From assembly GCA_033980235.1 (NCBI GenBank), contig CM067062.1, positions 2,013,709 through 2,077,708 of the forward strand: DNA of 64,000 bases, given 5' to 3'. The translations under genes were made by a program, and so were the position numbers. Positions 35,406 to 55,432 of this stretch are shown here, piece after piece. Origin of the DNA: Diadema setosum (taxonomy: Eukaryota > Echinodermata > Echinoidea > Diadematoida > Diadematidae). Below the pieces are notes generated by a model, which was not told the origin of the DNA, did not search any database, and saw only the letters and a program-made list of their open reading frames with translations. Within the stretch, counting starts at the first letter, position 1, and each line of letters begins with the position of its first letter.

Positions 35406-35797
35406 CAGTTGAACCTCTCTTATCCGGCCTCCCTTTATCCGGATCTCTCTATTATACGGACGCAATCTCGCCGTGATTTTTTTTTTTTTTAAATAACTAC
35501 GGAAGGAAAGGGGGATTCCCAACTCCTTGAGAACTCCTACACAAACACACATGAATTACATATTACTTCCAACATTAACATACACCTCTATTTTGGGGTC
35601 TGTTACTGAGTGTAAACTTTGAATAAACTTGAAACTTGAAACTTGAAACATTACTACATGTGGTACTACAATGGGCTACATCAGTACATGTGTATGTATA
35701 TGTACATGTATAAAGCATTGAGTCTCCCGTATCCGGCCAAATCCCTTATCCGGATGAGCCCCGGTCCCGACTTGTCCGGATACGAGAGATTCAACTG
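35406..35797. mobile_element. Pogo/Tigger-like MITE (TATCCGG family), third copy
   Basis: Starts CAGTTGAACCTCTCTTATCC, ends GGATACGAGAGATTCAACTG, with TA on both sides (35404-35405 and 35798-35799). It is nearly identical over long stretches to 29260-29639, which implies fairly recent spread. A small tandem GAAACTT(G) run is inserted near 35625-35650. Confidence 0.85.
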
Positions 35798-37885
35798 TAT
35801 TCATTGCTACTTCACTCATATTTCCTACCGTGAATGAAAATTTCTTTCATCAAGGCCTTTGGTGACATAGCATTATTTTTTATTCACTGCAGAATAATTA
35901 GGAGAAATTTATGACCAGATTCATGAAAGAGCATCATATTTTAAAACTAAGTACATGTACATGTTTCTGTCTCAAATTGGCAAAAACTGTTTACAAGTAC
36001 ATGTATGTGCTATTTTCTGTCTCATGCTGAATTCCTTCTACTTCTCAAAATGCACATACATGTACATTGTACATGTACATGTACAAAGTTACCAGTTTAA
36101 TGACAAGATTTTATTTTTGCAGTTATAGCAAGGAGGTTCTAGAGAATGGAGTCACAACCGTCTTATTTCCTTTGCTAGATGTTTGAAGCCGCCGCTCAAA
36201 AATATTTGAAGCATGTGCCAAACAGATACGAAGACAATCAACTCGTGTCTCATTGCATAATCACCAGCCACTTTCAAAGGAAGATTTTGTGAAATTCTCT
36301 TTATATTTTCCTTATACTGTTGTACGCATGTGACATCATCAGCTGTAGTAGTCTTCTCATCCAGCAGTGACTGAGCAGACACTTCAAAAATTCATAACCT
36401 TTCAACGGATTGTCCAATTTTCCTCAAACTCTCACTGATGTGTTCTACCAATATTGCTGTATGCACTCAATCCACATGTATATGAAGGTGGACTTGTCCT
36501 TTAATGATTGTCACATCTTGATACTGTATACACGTGTATATCAAAATGTTGTACTAGGTGTTAATACTAAAAACATTTCCCACTTTTGATGCTCGATAGC
36601 TCAAAAGCTATATATCAGAAGAAAAAAAATGTCATCGATATGAGTAATACAGTGTAGCTGAATAGTGTACAATTTAGTTGGAGGTGATTTGTATATGAAA
36701 ACCTAGATCAGTTTCATGAAATCCATGATTAATTTCAAAGTTAGGTTCCAGATTTTGGTCAAAGTTTTACCCTCTGTACAAAATCTGAACTTTACACAGG
36801 AACTAATGTGTATGTGAGTGTGTACTTACAATGACCATGAACAATGGACCTGGATACCACCTGTTCAGAGCTCTGCTCCAAGGCACATGAATGCTTTATT
36901 AATTATTTATGATGGATTGTCTGGGCAAAGCTAGTCTGAATTCCTAGCAAAGGGTGAAATGCATGCACATAAAAAAAGTAAGCACATGTTTCCAAGTGCT
37001 TGCTTACACCACATTTCAGAATGAATAAAGACTAGCTGTGATAGTGGAATTTCTCATGAATAAATTGTATACATGTACAATTGTATTACGTTATTTTTCT
37101 TTTAATGTGTCTACAATGTATGTATTTCGCGATGTATGTTTTAGTATGTGTAGGGCCTCTGAGAATAGCAGTGTTTAGCCACTGACAGAGCTACCCTACT
37201 GAAACAAAACAAACAAATAAATACATAAATAAATAAATAATGGAGCATTCTGAATCTTGGTCATTGTCCAGGACCATTGTCTGGGTGTCAACTACACACT
37301 CCCATACACACCAATTGACTTCTGTGCAAAGTTAAAGTTTTGTACCGAGGGTTGAAAATAGAGAAAAATCTGAAACCCAACTGAAAAATTAACATTTAAT
37401 TTAATGAAACTGAATCATGCTGTCATTTTGAAATTGCCTTCAACAAAATTGTTCACTATTCAGCTATTGCTCATATCAATGTCAGTGTTATCTGATATAC
37501 AGTGTATACATGTAGTTTGTGAAATATTAAGGATCAAAAGTGGGAAATGTTTTTTGTAACACCTAGTACCTGTTCATGTATTAAAGTGAATTCCTTGGTT
37601 CTTGGGAGTGTGTAATACTGTACATGTAAATGTACAAGATACCAAACATTTAACATACTGATATTGAAGTACAGTACAAAGTGCCATCTCCAGCTCCTAG
37701 GGGTTCCGAAGAAAAAGAATGCTACAAATTGAATGAGCACTTGCTGGATGATTTCCAAGCTACAATGTATCTTTCCTTTCCACATTACACTGTATGTGCA
37801 GTGTTTTTCCTTGTCCAGATATACATGTATTCTGTAAAATCACCAAACTCAACTTCATTGTAACTTGGTACATGTGTACAATGTA
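35798..37885. other. Intergenic, no gene seen
   Basis: AT-rich, with several TACATG/GTACAT runs (for example about 36058-36087) that are self-complementary, and an (AAATA)n stretch near 37215. No exon-like sequence with family similarity was found. Confidence 0.5.
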
Positions 37886-38081
37886 CAGTCAACCTCGCCT
37901 AAGTTGAATCTAGTGTGTATTTGGACTGAAGAAATACAGTATCAGGTAGCTTTGACTAAGAGAAAATTCAATTTATGAGGGATTAAAATCAATAGAATGT
38001 AAAAAGAAGAGGACTTGGAAAAGATTTTTGACTTGGGCGATTATTCAACTTATGCGAGGTCAACTTAAGCAAGGTTGAGTG
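37886..38081. mobile_element. 196-bp pogo-like MITE (CAGTCAACCTCGCC type)
   Basis: Left terminus CAGTCAACCTCGCCTAAGTT; right terminus AACTTAAGCAAGGTTGAGTG is an imperfect complement. TA on both sides (37884-37885 and 38082-38083). Inner copies of the CAACTTA motif repeat in inverted order. It is non-coding. Confidence 0.8.
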
Positions 38082-38083
38082 TA

Positions 38084-40535
38084 TGTTGTTCACTTGAAAG
38101 AAAAGAAACACAGGGAACACATACATATCTGCAAATTCAAACATACATTCTGTTTAATTTTCATGTTAAGGGACAAGTACACATGGAGAAAAAAAGGAAA
38201 AAGCATCCTACATACATCTCTGGGTTGTGCTTAGTGTTTCTGTTGCTTGCTTGGAGAAGTCCCATACCTGTACACACATGTATGTCTGTAGAATTTAATG
38301 AAGTCTAATTGAACTAGGATTTTTCAATACAGAGATGAAGGGGAAAGCAAAATGAACACGCAAACTATGTTCTGGTGCATGACAATGATGCAATCCGTTC
38401 AGCAGAAAGACTGCTTCAACCATTAATTCTGCTCCTGTAAGTCAAGTTTCACATGCATATAAGATATGGAATATAATCAGTGACAACAAAAATATAAGAA
38501 TGTAATTTACATCAACAACATAAAGTCGTATGTGTGCAAAAATACTAGCCTCGAGAATTCTTGAACACTCATAATTCAGACTAATTGCATATACATGAAA
38601 CTTGTGAACTGTACATGATAATGAAATCATGCATTAAATCGGACACCGGTAGGATGAGTATTTGAGTCATACCCCCATCTTGCACACAGATGTACATGCA
38701 CATTTAATAAGGGTTGACACTCGGCTCTCTGGCTCTAAGTGTATGAATGAACAGCAAGCTTTCAGAACTACTAGCTCTCTGCCTTCTGTAGGCTAGGCAC
38801 TCATCTTCCAATGGAATCACCACATGAAACACTTATATCTAGGTGCTGTACCTCAGTTTGTTCATTAGCATATCCATGTCATGGTTGGGTTTGCCTTCCC
38901 GAGAATGCCCCCCTCCCCCCACACACCTTCCAACAAACAATAAAATACATCATCCAAAAGAGGTACAACCTTTATCGAAATTTAACCCACAAACCCAAAG
39001 TACAGTGTATGTTACGTTTGAACGTTCATTATGAGTTTATCGTAGTTAGCATGTGAGAACAGGTACTACAAAGGCTGTTTGTTTTGTTTTGTTTTTTCCA
39101 AAAGACCAAAAGACAAGTGTGTCATGACGGAGAACCGACCTTCACTACTTTAGGGCATAACATGTGATAGCTGTTTGTGCAAATGTCTGTTTGTTCAACA
39201 GAGCTCCTGTGCACTGAATCACTTTCATGTTTATCCAACACACTGAATGGCTTCTGTGGCATTTGTACAGCCAAAGTCTGAACCAGACCAGGGAGTGATT
39301 CTACTCATGTTCTATACAGCCAAGATCTCCTTGTGATACAGTATTAGCCTAGAATGGGATCTGTCAAGTTACAACACTACAAATAATTGTCCACCATGTG
39401 GACATGCCAAGCCTGCACTGTACAGGTGAGAAAAAAAAAAGAGGAAAAACGGAACAAACAAATTGTCGCAACATATCGGTATAAATTTGATGTCCCTTTA
39501 GCTTGCAGCTGGCTGACAGTATCAGACAATAATGTCAAAACTTCATGAATTAGCTTATGGAACACACATACATCTGGTCAGTTATCAAAGCAAATGAAAG
39601 AAATTTGATTCATTAAAAGGTGAATATCATTTCATATACAGCTATGATACAATGCTTCATTTTTAAAGCTTGGCCATGGGCACACGTTTCCTCTACACTG
39701 ATCAGAAGGTATCTGAAGTGCACCTGTAATTTACTTCACATTTCAATTCTCAAAACGGAAACACACTATGAATGTGCAGCCATAGTTATTATCATTTGCT
39801 TTTTCATTTGTGACAATGAATAAAACATCCTTATGACCAAAATATCAAAAATGTTCACACCACATTGATACAAAACTTCAAGTCTTGCTTTTACTTCACA
39901 GAGAAATATAATTACAATGTACATACAACCTTGGGAAGGTTGGGTCGTTTTATCATCTTTGCTTTACAGAAGGCAGTTAATGCTACCCCTCATGATGGAA
40001 TAACACCATTCCTTTGAACCAAACTATCTACAAAGCAAATACATGTATTAAAATTCTCTCTCTTTGAGGTAATGTGTCCCGTCACCTAACACGACATGCA
40101 TCTTCACACTATTCGTCACTGAAGACGTCTCTTGCGCGACTAATTTCTCATTACTAATCCAAGGAAGGGATAACAGGGAAGTACTCTACGAGCTATGGCC
40201 GAAATCATTCTCGAAAAATGTCAGTGGAGTAGAAAATGTCACATATTGTGAGCACATAAATAAAAGCGGAAACAAACAGAGCTATAAATACCATGCCTCA
40301 GTAGATTCCACTCCTTTGCGTGTAATCATCTGGAACTCCCGCTGACTCCTACGAAAAGATTTCCCATTCTATTATTATCTCTTATCTTTCTCTCTTTGCC
40401 TTTATTTCTGATGAATTAGTGGAATGGGTTGCCAGCATAAAACAGAGCCCAGACTGTGACAAGGAATCCAGATGATTACATAATTGACACACAACTGTTA
40501 CCATGGTAATTACATGTTTTTATCCTGGCTAGGAA
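38084..40535 (-). other. RAN 3' UTR / downstream region
   Basis: Downstream of the RAN stop codon on the minus strand. TTTATT on the plus strand at 40401-40406 reads AATAAA on the minus strand, 130 bp after the stop; this is a good candidate for the poly(A) signal. Further AATAAA-type hexamers lie lower down. No other gene is recognised between 38084 and 40400. Confidence 0.45.
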
Positions 40536-47444
<6,909 letters not shown>

Positions 47445-49500
47445 TGTTTCTGTTTTTTACGGTGCTGAGAAAATGAAATCTGGAAAACAGAAGGGATGAG
47501 AAGGAAAACACTACATGAGCTGATTATGAACAACGTAAAAACTGGTTACGTAACAGGGCTACTTTTAAAAACTTCCACTGTTACAGACAATAAGGAAATG
47601 ATGGGGAGCATTATAAGTATCCAAGTACTTGCACCAATATTGAGATACAAGCAAGTGACCGAATTCACTTGTGTCAGGCCAGAAGTTGTGACTGATCACT
47701 TATTTCGTCAAGTACTTTTGATAACTAAACTCCTTCAGCCACATCATATTTCCCGTGAGAGCAAATGTCATGCTCTGAGCGCAGGCCAACATTTACACAT
47801 CAATGTTAGGAAGGTTCCACTGAATAAACTGGGAGATACTTGTGTGCAGCATGTATCGTGTTCTCAATAGGAAAAACATTTAAAAAAAAATCCAACATCA
47901 AATCACGGTTGGCTTTTATCTTGTCTCGACAGGAAAAGATCAAGTTGGCAAAGAACACTCAGCAGAATCATGGGAAATTGGTAGGGGACCTAGATTTGAT
48001 TTGATTTGATTTATTTATTCTCTGCATGGCATCAATTCAATTTTTTTTTTTTTTTTAGTTCTTGGAATGCAGGTCTTTTCATCTTCTTTCTTTCCTTTTT
48101 TTTTTTTTTGTTTCATATTCTTCTTTTGGACAATGTTACCAACAATGACCCACACCTAACATTTTGCTTGTCAAGCTCCATAGTCCAAGCAATCTGCGGC
48201 ATGCCTAAGAGAGCTTTTCACAACACACCATTTCCCCGAAATACATAGTATTAGGCAATTGTATTTCATTCTAGTTGACTCAAATCTGGGGAACAGCTAC
48301 TACTATACTAGAGACAGCAGACAACAAAATGGCCTTTGCCATGGTATTTGTGTGTGTGTGTGTGGGGGGGGGGGGGTTATGATCAACAATATGTACAACA
48401 TTAACAGAATGAAAGTCAAAGCCAACTTTATTGTAAATATTGGAATGTCCTTGACACAAGTGCCATTTTACCCTGCAAACTGCAATCTGTATAAATTGGA
48501 CAAATACAGAGCTGTATTTCACATATCAATTCCATATCTGGCAATGACATATACCGGGTAAATAGTCTGAATGAATTGAACAAATGCTATAAATATAATT
48601 CCGTGAAGCCAGACGCAGTCTCCACATAACACAATTATCCCCGACAACCAGAGATACACTACACCAAGTGACTAACATGACAGACCGATCTTTCAGTCAA
48701 GTTAAAAACCATGCTGAGCTGATCGATTGCTCTTCTGGCAAATTCTGGCCATCTTACTTCTTCACATGTTCTTGCACTACACTTCACTGTCTTTAGTGTA
48801 ATCCATGTAAATCAGAATTAGATTTTGCTTTTTCCTTTCTTACTTTAGCTAACACAGTTACAAGTAATTTACCATTGTCATGTCAACAGTAAAAGGTGGC
48901 AAAAGTTGATGCGCTGTTACTCAGCGTAGAATAAAGAGAATCCTGATGCTTATGATGGTGACACGACATAGCTAGTTTGACTTGATTGGTTTTGTAGTTA
49001 TCATCGTGCCATATCAACTAGAGTTGATGTTATACCGAGCACGTTTTCCAACCCGCATGTGGTCAGTATTGCTGCTTGCAATCACTCAAGTCGCAGTTCA
49101 TGGAATCATGCATTCATGCACATTTAGGGAGCATGCACCACGAGCACATTGTGCGACTTGCATTGACCAGTACAGCACACACACTGCTCAGTTGCGGCAC
49201 CCATCATCAGTCAACAAAAGGTCAAAAGACATTGCAACAGGGAAGACAATATTACTCCAATGTAGCTTATTACTCTTACCACAATAAATAACATTCAGAG
49301 AGGAGGTTCCATATAACAATCTCAACTCTTTTATCATACAATCTCAGATAATTATGATTACTTAGTGCTTGAATTGACTTACCTGAATAAACGCCCGACT
49401 TAGGGAATTCTGTACTATGTAATGCAATGTCGCGCGCAAATTCAGCTCTACACGTGAGACTTGCCCATTCACCGCTCGTCTAATATAGTCTTCCCTCAAG
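47445..49500 (-). other. RAN 5' UTR: noncoding first exon (about 49383-49500), intron 1, and 5' part of exon 2
   Basis: On the minus strand, exon 2 begins at 47479 after CTGTTTTCCAG, leaving 35 nt of 5' UTR before the ATG (47444). Upstream, GCGTTTATTCAG followed by GTAAGT at 49382-49377 is a near-perfect splice donor. It closes a CpG-containing stretch (TCGCGCGC, ACACGTGAGAC) suited to the first exon and promoter. This implies an intron of about 1.9 kb (47480-49382). The transcription start is not determined. Intron 1 contains an unexplained 124-codon frame at 47496-47870 on the plus strand. Confidence 0.55.
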
Positions 49501-50599
49501 GCAACGCTAACAATAGGGAAGTCGTTACGCGGAAGAACAGGCTGTTTCAACACATAAAGATGAAAGTTTTTATTTTGACGAACAGCACAAAAAAAAAAAG
49601 AGCAACAAAACATAAGGGAAGAATATTTTTTTTTTTATTCAGCTGATCAATATTCAAATACGTTTCCTTTTTCATCAATGTACTCTCAAAATCAAGCAGA
49701 AACCGAAAAAGAGAACGATGGAAGCCACCATGACATGATTGTGATTCTGTTCGAAACTGTTAATCGTGAAAATGTATACTCAGTTTTGCTGCAGTAATTT
49801 CCATCTTATAACAAAGAAATAATGCTCATATCATCAGTGCAGTATTGTTACAGCCTGGGCAGAATTTAATGCAATTTTGAAAAACTGCTCTAAGTTTTGG
49901 GCGATGGAATAGGCAGACAAACTCACTGAAGTAGGCCTATGAGACTCATAGCAGGCAAGCTGAGTATTATTGTGACTGTAATTTTCAAAAATATTTTGCA
50001 GTGCCGTGACTGATCAAGAACTGTATAATTATATGAATATTCCTCCTTAACCTGAGTAAATGACATGGTCATTATGAACCAAATTTCAACTTTTAAAAAG
50101 CCCCACAACAAAGGGCTAAAATCAATCCCTCGCCATGTTAACAGATTTTGACAAACCAACTTAAATCAAGTAGAATGATATAGAAGAGATGACCAAAAAA
50201 AAAAAAAGAATACGAAGTTACAGCGAATTTTTATTTTCGTAGTTGTTATAATCATCCCTTTTAAAATAAGAAGGAACATTTAAATCGCTTTGTTACTTTT
50301 TGTTACTTTTTGCAATATAATAGACCTAATCACTTTTGTGAGGAAAGAGTTTTAGTTGCTATAGAGCATGGGTCAAAACATTATTTTTACTGATATTGCT
50401 TTGTAATACAAACCAATAGGGTGCTGAGTTGATATCATTTGAGTGCAGCTCTGTATTTGAAACAAGTGTAACTCTTCTGGTGAGCTTGTGAAAGGATTCT
50501 GCAGTTTTCCTAGTCATTGTGATAAGATTTATGGTTGTTTTGGTCTATTCTTACTCATTAATATAGAGTCAATTTAAAATAAGTACACTCATAGGAGTC

Positions 50600-51000
50600 A
50601 GATCGAAATGATGGCGTTATCTTTTTGCATGGACGACCGAGAGTAAGGCTACCGGAGAGAATTAGTGCGCATGTCACTGAAAGGAGTTACAACGCATGCG
50701 CATATTGCGTCATACCATTCTAGCTTGTTGCGGTTTCTGTCCGTCCGAATCTTGTACAAGTTGAACGGAGACGGGACAAAAGATTTGGCAGCAGTCAGTC
50801 GTCGTCTGTTGGTGCGCTCTTTGGCACGAACAAGTTGGTTGGGTTAGCGTTTCTCTTCGCGCAACGTTCCCTTTACGTCGAATGTTCAGCAAGTTTTCAG
50901 AATTCCATAACACGCTTTCATCGATGGTTGCAACCGCATACAGTTCACAAACTACAGTGTAGTTGAGATGTGATGTCATCAACTAGGAACTCTGCCACAA
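50600..51000 (+). promoter_or_regulatory. Candidate promoter and noncoding first exon of a plus-strand gene
   Basis: CpG-rich island in AT-rich surroundings. It has GCATGCGCATATTGCGTCAT at about 50693-50712, resembling an NRF1-type site followed by a CRE-like core, and further CGTCG and GCGCAACG motifs. A strong donor, CCACAA-GTAAGTGTG, lies at 51000/51001. No long start-codon frame is present. The likely partner downstream is the exon at 59783-59858, but that link is an inference; it could also be a separate noncoding transcript. Confidence 0.4.
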
Positions 51001-51354
51001 GTAAGTGTGTGCATACACACACGTCCCAAAATACGAAAAAAAAAATAATGTTATATAATAATTGATATTATCTCTGGCGAATTAAATTCAAAGTGTCTTC
51101 TGTTACTTTGTTTGTATTTCAAGTCAATGATTTAGCAATTCACTGCAATAAAACTTCTAAAAATAGGGCAACCTGTTCAATAACAAACAAACAAACAAAC
51201 AAACAAATCAGTTCTCAACATTTGTTTTTCTTTCCACATCTCTATTGAGCCCCTCTCAGCATGCTGGAATTCCACAACAAATATGATGTCTGATCCCAGA
51301 ATGTGTTAAGACGCCAGAACACAAAGGAAATCGAAAGAAAAATATTGTAAAGAC

Positions 51355-51405
51355 CCCCCCCCCCTTTTTTTTTTTTACGGAATTCCTGAATCCACACCTG
51401 GACGG
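51355..51405. mobile_element. Fragment of the CAGTGGCGGATCC MITE family (one end only)
   Basis: Poly-C, poly-T, then ACGGAATTCCTGAATCCACACCTG, resembling the right end of the copies at 1681-1945 and 51904-52057. Confidence 0.45.
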
Positions 51406-51903
51406 AGAAGGAATTTCACAAAAGCGGCTGAATCTTTTGACGACATTGAAAGAGCATCTAGGCCTAATTTAGCTCCCTAAGAAAGCATGACTCGATATAA
51501 TTATTTCAGTAGCAGGGCAAAAAGAAATGCCTGCTTTCAGAGAAAGGAACATTTGTAAAGTTGGTTGTTCCGTTACTGTTCGGGAAAACATAATCAGAGG
51601 AAACTATGAAATTCGATTTTTTTTTTTCACTTACGCGGACTTTAGAATTTGTTGGAAGCTCGTGTAATGGTGTTTCTTCTTCTCTTTCTTCTTCTTAGTC
51701 TTCTTCTCCTTCTCCTTCGTAGGCCTAATACTCTCCTCCATTGATTCTTCTCCATCTTTTCTTGTCTCCATCTCCTACTTGTTTCCTCGGAGTCCCTTTC
51801 CTCATTTTTAGCTGTCCCAGCCAACGATGGTTTTCGTCCTTCTTTTCTTTTCGTCAGTCTCCAGATTTCGTTATAATCATGCACCCATAACGAGGCTCAT
51901 ATT

Positions 51904-52057
51904 CAGTCGCGGATCCAGAGAGGGGCGCACCGCTCGCGCGCCCCTCTTCATTTTTCGTTAAAACAAAAGAAATAAAAAGAAAAAACGGGGCGTGCGCTCC
52001 CCTTTAAGTTTGTAAATACGTATGCTCCCCTTTATGGAATTCGTGGATCCGCCCCTG
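51904..52057. mobile_element. 154-bp MITE, best copy of the CAGTGGCGGATCC family
   Basis: Begins CAGTCGCGGATCCAGAGAGG and ends GGAATTCGTGGATCCGCCCCTG-like sequence, an inverted pair. GCGCCCCTC and GGGGCGTGCGCTCCCC blocks lie inside. Related copies: 1681-1945, and fragments at 51355-51405 and 54074-54115. Confidence 0.75.
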
Positions 52058-54073
52058 ATATCTTGGCCTATATCAAAGGTTTAAAGAACTCAAAGTCTTG
52101 ATATTATAAATGTATGCTGTTGAAATTAATTCATACACTCACTTAAACAATTTATGATGACATTGTCATTTCAGAACTAAAAGAATTAAGAAATAAAACG
52201 TCTATCAGAAACGAATAGGATATGAAACTAATTCTATGATGTTAGCTAAACGATCACACACATTCTTTCCTTGTTCAGATAAAACAAGATGAAATCTCAC
52301 CATGAAATCATTTTCAGTGGCAAGTGAACGAAAAAAATGAGGTCACAGTAAGCCATCGCTTTGCACAACATGCAAAACAAGCTTTTCTCAGGAAAGATGT
52401 TGAGGTCCTGTTTACCTTTGGGAACAGTTATTTAAAAAGATTTCAAGATATGGCATTTACTGCATATGTGTAGGTCTGTCGTACCAGAAAACATCCTATC
52501 ATATAACATTTTCGCAATAAAGGTTAAAATGTAAAGGAGATATTTGTATTTTTCTCATTTTAAAATATAACAGTAGACGGTTTAGTCTGGAAACATTTTA
52601 TTATAACTATTATTCACATTTTGTTATTTAACCATACTAAACATCAATTTTAACTATTCAAATTTTTGCAGTAGTTGTTTCTATCCCTAACTCACATTCA
52701 AGAACCATTCTAAAGCACTTATGCTGGGTTTTTGTTTCATTTGCAAATGGTAAATAATATGCCTTTAACTTGAACAATCGGTCATAGTTATTCCTCGTTC
52801 GTATTGTCACAAAATGAAAAATCTGAAACAGGAAAGGGCGTAATGATTTATCATTAGTTTTTATAGGTCAACTTCTTTAAACAGATAAATGATTTCATGT
52901 ACGCGCCTTTGTTTGTATCATAATTCATATACAATGTACCATAATTTGCATGTTCTTCGGCTTGGGTGGGTTTAAGCAGGAAAATAATTGTTGTGAATCA
53001 TATACTGGTTAGTAATCATGAAATATACTGTCAATATCTAGGTTCTAAGCATATCCCAGACAATATCATAATGTTTATGAGCCAATTCGGTACTATTAGG
53101 CCTAGATCTATATCGTTCAACGTTCTTACGAAGGGACGGATAGCACATACGAAATACATACGAATCCACAATGGACTCAAAGCAAATTGTGAATTCGCGA
53201 TATAGGCCTAACTGTTTTTTTTTTTTTTTTTTTTGCGATGATTCACGATGAACACATTGAAAAATAGAATGAACTGCGAATGTAGGCCCATTCACAATAG
53301 CTTAAATTGACTGGTACAAAATGTACAATGAACGTCTAAATACAGCAGCTGGTGTATCGCAATCACAGATTTGTGATCAGTCGCCCTCTAGAGGGCTCAC
53401 ACGGGTAAATAGTTCCCCACAGAGACGAAAAAAAAAATAAAATAAAAAATCTGTAAAATAGCTGGGAGAAATAAGATGTTTCATCTTCAGTAACCTGGAC
53501 AAGTGAGATATATCGTTTCAGCCATCAAATTCCCAGGCGGGTTCATCTGCTCAAACTCTGTCCAAGGGTCCGCAAAGCCAGATTACGAGTTCTTTTCACT
53601 CAAAATATCACCTATTTTCCGTACATTCACCAAATAGTCCCTTCAAATCCCATGAGAAATCTTTCATCTTCCAACCAAAATGTAGTTTGTAGAGGAATTC
53701 ATACTCAATATCTACAGGTATTCAGTTTTTTTGCCAAACTGCATTATTGATTTTTAATCAATTTTTTCTTCATTTATTTTGGTATCTTTGGTATACGAAT
53801 TTACAAGTGAAGGGGTCTGGGAGATTTCATTCTATTTACAGGTGTGAGCCCTATGGGACGATGATTTATATTAAGTCGTGAAGCGCCACCAAGTTTGGAA
53901 GTTGCCCAGTGCCTCGGTCTGTTGAAACTTTGAACCGTAAATTATTTTAGTGCACGAGCCCCGACTGGAGTTTCATGCAATCTAATGCATATTATGGTGT
54001 CATTAGTAAAACTGTTCATACAACATGTACTAGCATTTTTTGAAGGCAATCAACTCCGTTATATTAAACTTTT
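52058..54073. other. No gene seen
   Basis: AT-rich sequence with poly-T at about 53214-53234 and a short GTGATCAGTCGCCCTCTAGAG stretch near 53374. No exon-like frames with family features. Confidence 0.5.
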
Positions 54074-54115
54074 CAGTGGCGGATCCAGAGGGGGCGCACC
54101 GGGCGCGAGCCCCTC
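54074..54115. mobile_element. Truncated CAGTGGCGGATCC MITE
   Basis: CAGTGGCGGATCCAGAGGGG and GCGCACCGGGCGCGAGCCCC match the left end of 51904-52057, then run into a (TA)n tract. A CCCGTGGAAATCCACGGG hairpin follows at about 54147-54164. Confidence 0.65.
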
Positions 54116-54219
54116 TATATATGTATATATATATACTAGCAGCACCCGTGGAAATCCACGGGTCTGCGGGCCCCATATTTTTAGATTTATATATATTTCT
54201 TTCGCCCCATTTTATTAGT

Positions 54220-55221
54220 TGAAGCGAAAGAACTTCCTGGTTTTTTTTTTTTTGTTTTTTTTTTTACATGAGTCCTCTCTGGCCCCCACAGACACACATC
54301 TTTTCTCTTCATTCGTAAGCTTGAAAGAAGCTTACATTGTATGTCATGATTCATACTTCTTTTACCACATTTTCATTAAAAAAAAATTATTTTCCCTCCC
54401 AACGAAATCCCATCTAATAAGTTGTCGTCCGTTCCTAATGTTGATACACCTGTTTGATCGATCATTACACACACATAATAACACACACACACACACACCT
54501 TTTCGGTTCAATAAAAAGATGCAAATGGGTTATATCATCATTTATATCTCTTTTCCGACGTTTTTATTTGAAAAACCCGTCTGTGCTCCTTCCACCCGAT
54601 GACAATCTAATCTGAGGATTATGACTTGTTCCTGAAATGCACTTGATGGATCATTCATTGATTCCCCCTTCTCTCTCTCTCTCTCTCTCTCATTCTGATG
54701 TTCTTAAATTTCCTCTCGAGAACAATCATGTGTCTATATATATAGACAAAGTCAGACTTTTCATTAAACCACCCCGTCATGTGACTCGGACTTTTGTGGT
54801 ATTTTCTTACTTCATGTTTTATATATTTCATATTTGCTTGTTTTCATAAAAAAATAAATTGTGTTTGTTGTTGAACATTGTTGTTTTGCGCTGTGACCTG
54901 ATTCACAAGATTTTGTTCCACTAAATATAATGTACAAAAGATATATAAACATATGAAACCAATTCATATATACATATTTTAATCTCAGGTCTCATAATGT
55001 AAGTAGGAATTTATATTCTGTTCACTATCAAAGATAGAAGTGTAAATTTCTTTCATTTAATACATGAATGCTATTATAGTAAAAGTGTGTCCACTTCCTG
55101 TGTTCCCTCAAACCTCTGTAACAAACCTTTTTGCCTTTATAATCAATTTTCTGAAATTACCCAAAACTTCTTGCACAGATCAATGAGTGATTATCAAAAA
55201 AAAATTAATCTTTTCAACATT
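54220..55221. other. AT-rich low-complexity region, no gene seen
   Basis: Contains poly-T, CACACA and CTCTCT runs and two loosely similar stretches (about 54350-54480 and 54550-54660) sharing CCGT-TCC-GAT-ATTCAT order. The latter may be an old tandem duplication. No coding evidence. Confidence 0.4.
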
Positions 55222-55332
55222 ATTGTTATTATTATCATTATTATGTGCTATTGTTATTATTATTACTATATTATTATTATTGTCATTATTATTATTATTA
55301 TTACTATATTATTATTATTATTATTATTATTG

Positions 55333-55411
<79 letters not shown>

Positions 55412-55432
55412 CATCATCATCATCATCATCAT
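55222..55432. repeat. (ATT)n microsatellite, ~210 bp, ending in (CAT)n
   Basis: ATT units with CATT and GTT interruptions, then CATCATCAT. The frames across it, with Leu, Ile, Tyr and Ser runs, are artefacts. It is the mirror motif of the AAT array in RAN intron 2. Confidence 0.95.

Noticed and set aside
47496..47870. 124-codon open frame in RAN intron 1, plus strand
   Set aside because: It is the longest frame not explained by repeats, but it has no recognisable domain, no clear promoter or splice context, and lies inside a host intron. It may be chance; a protein search would settle it.
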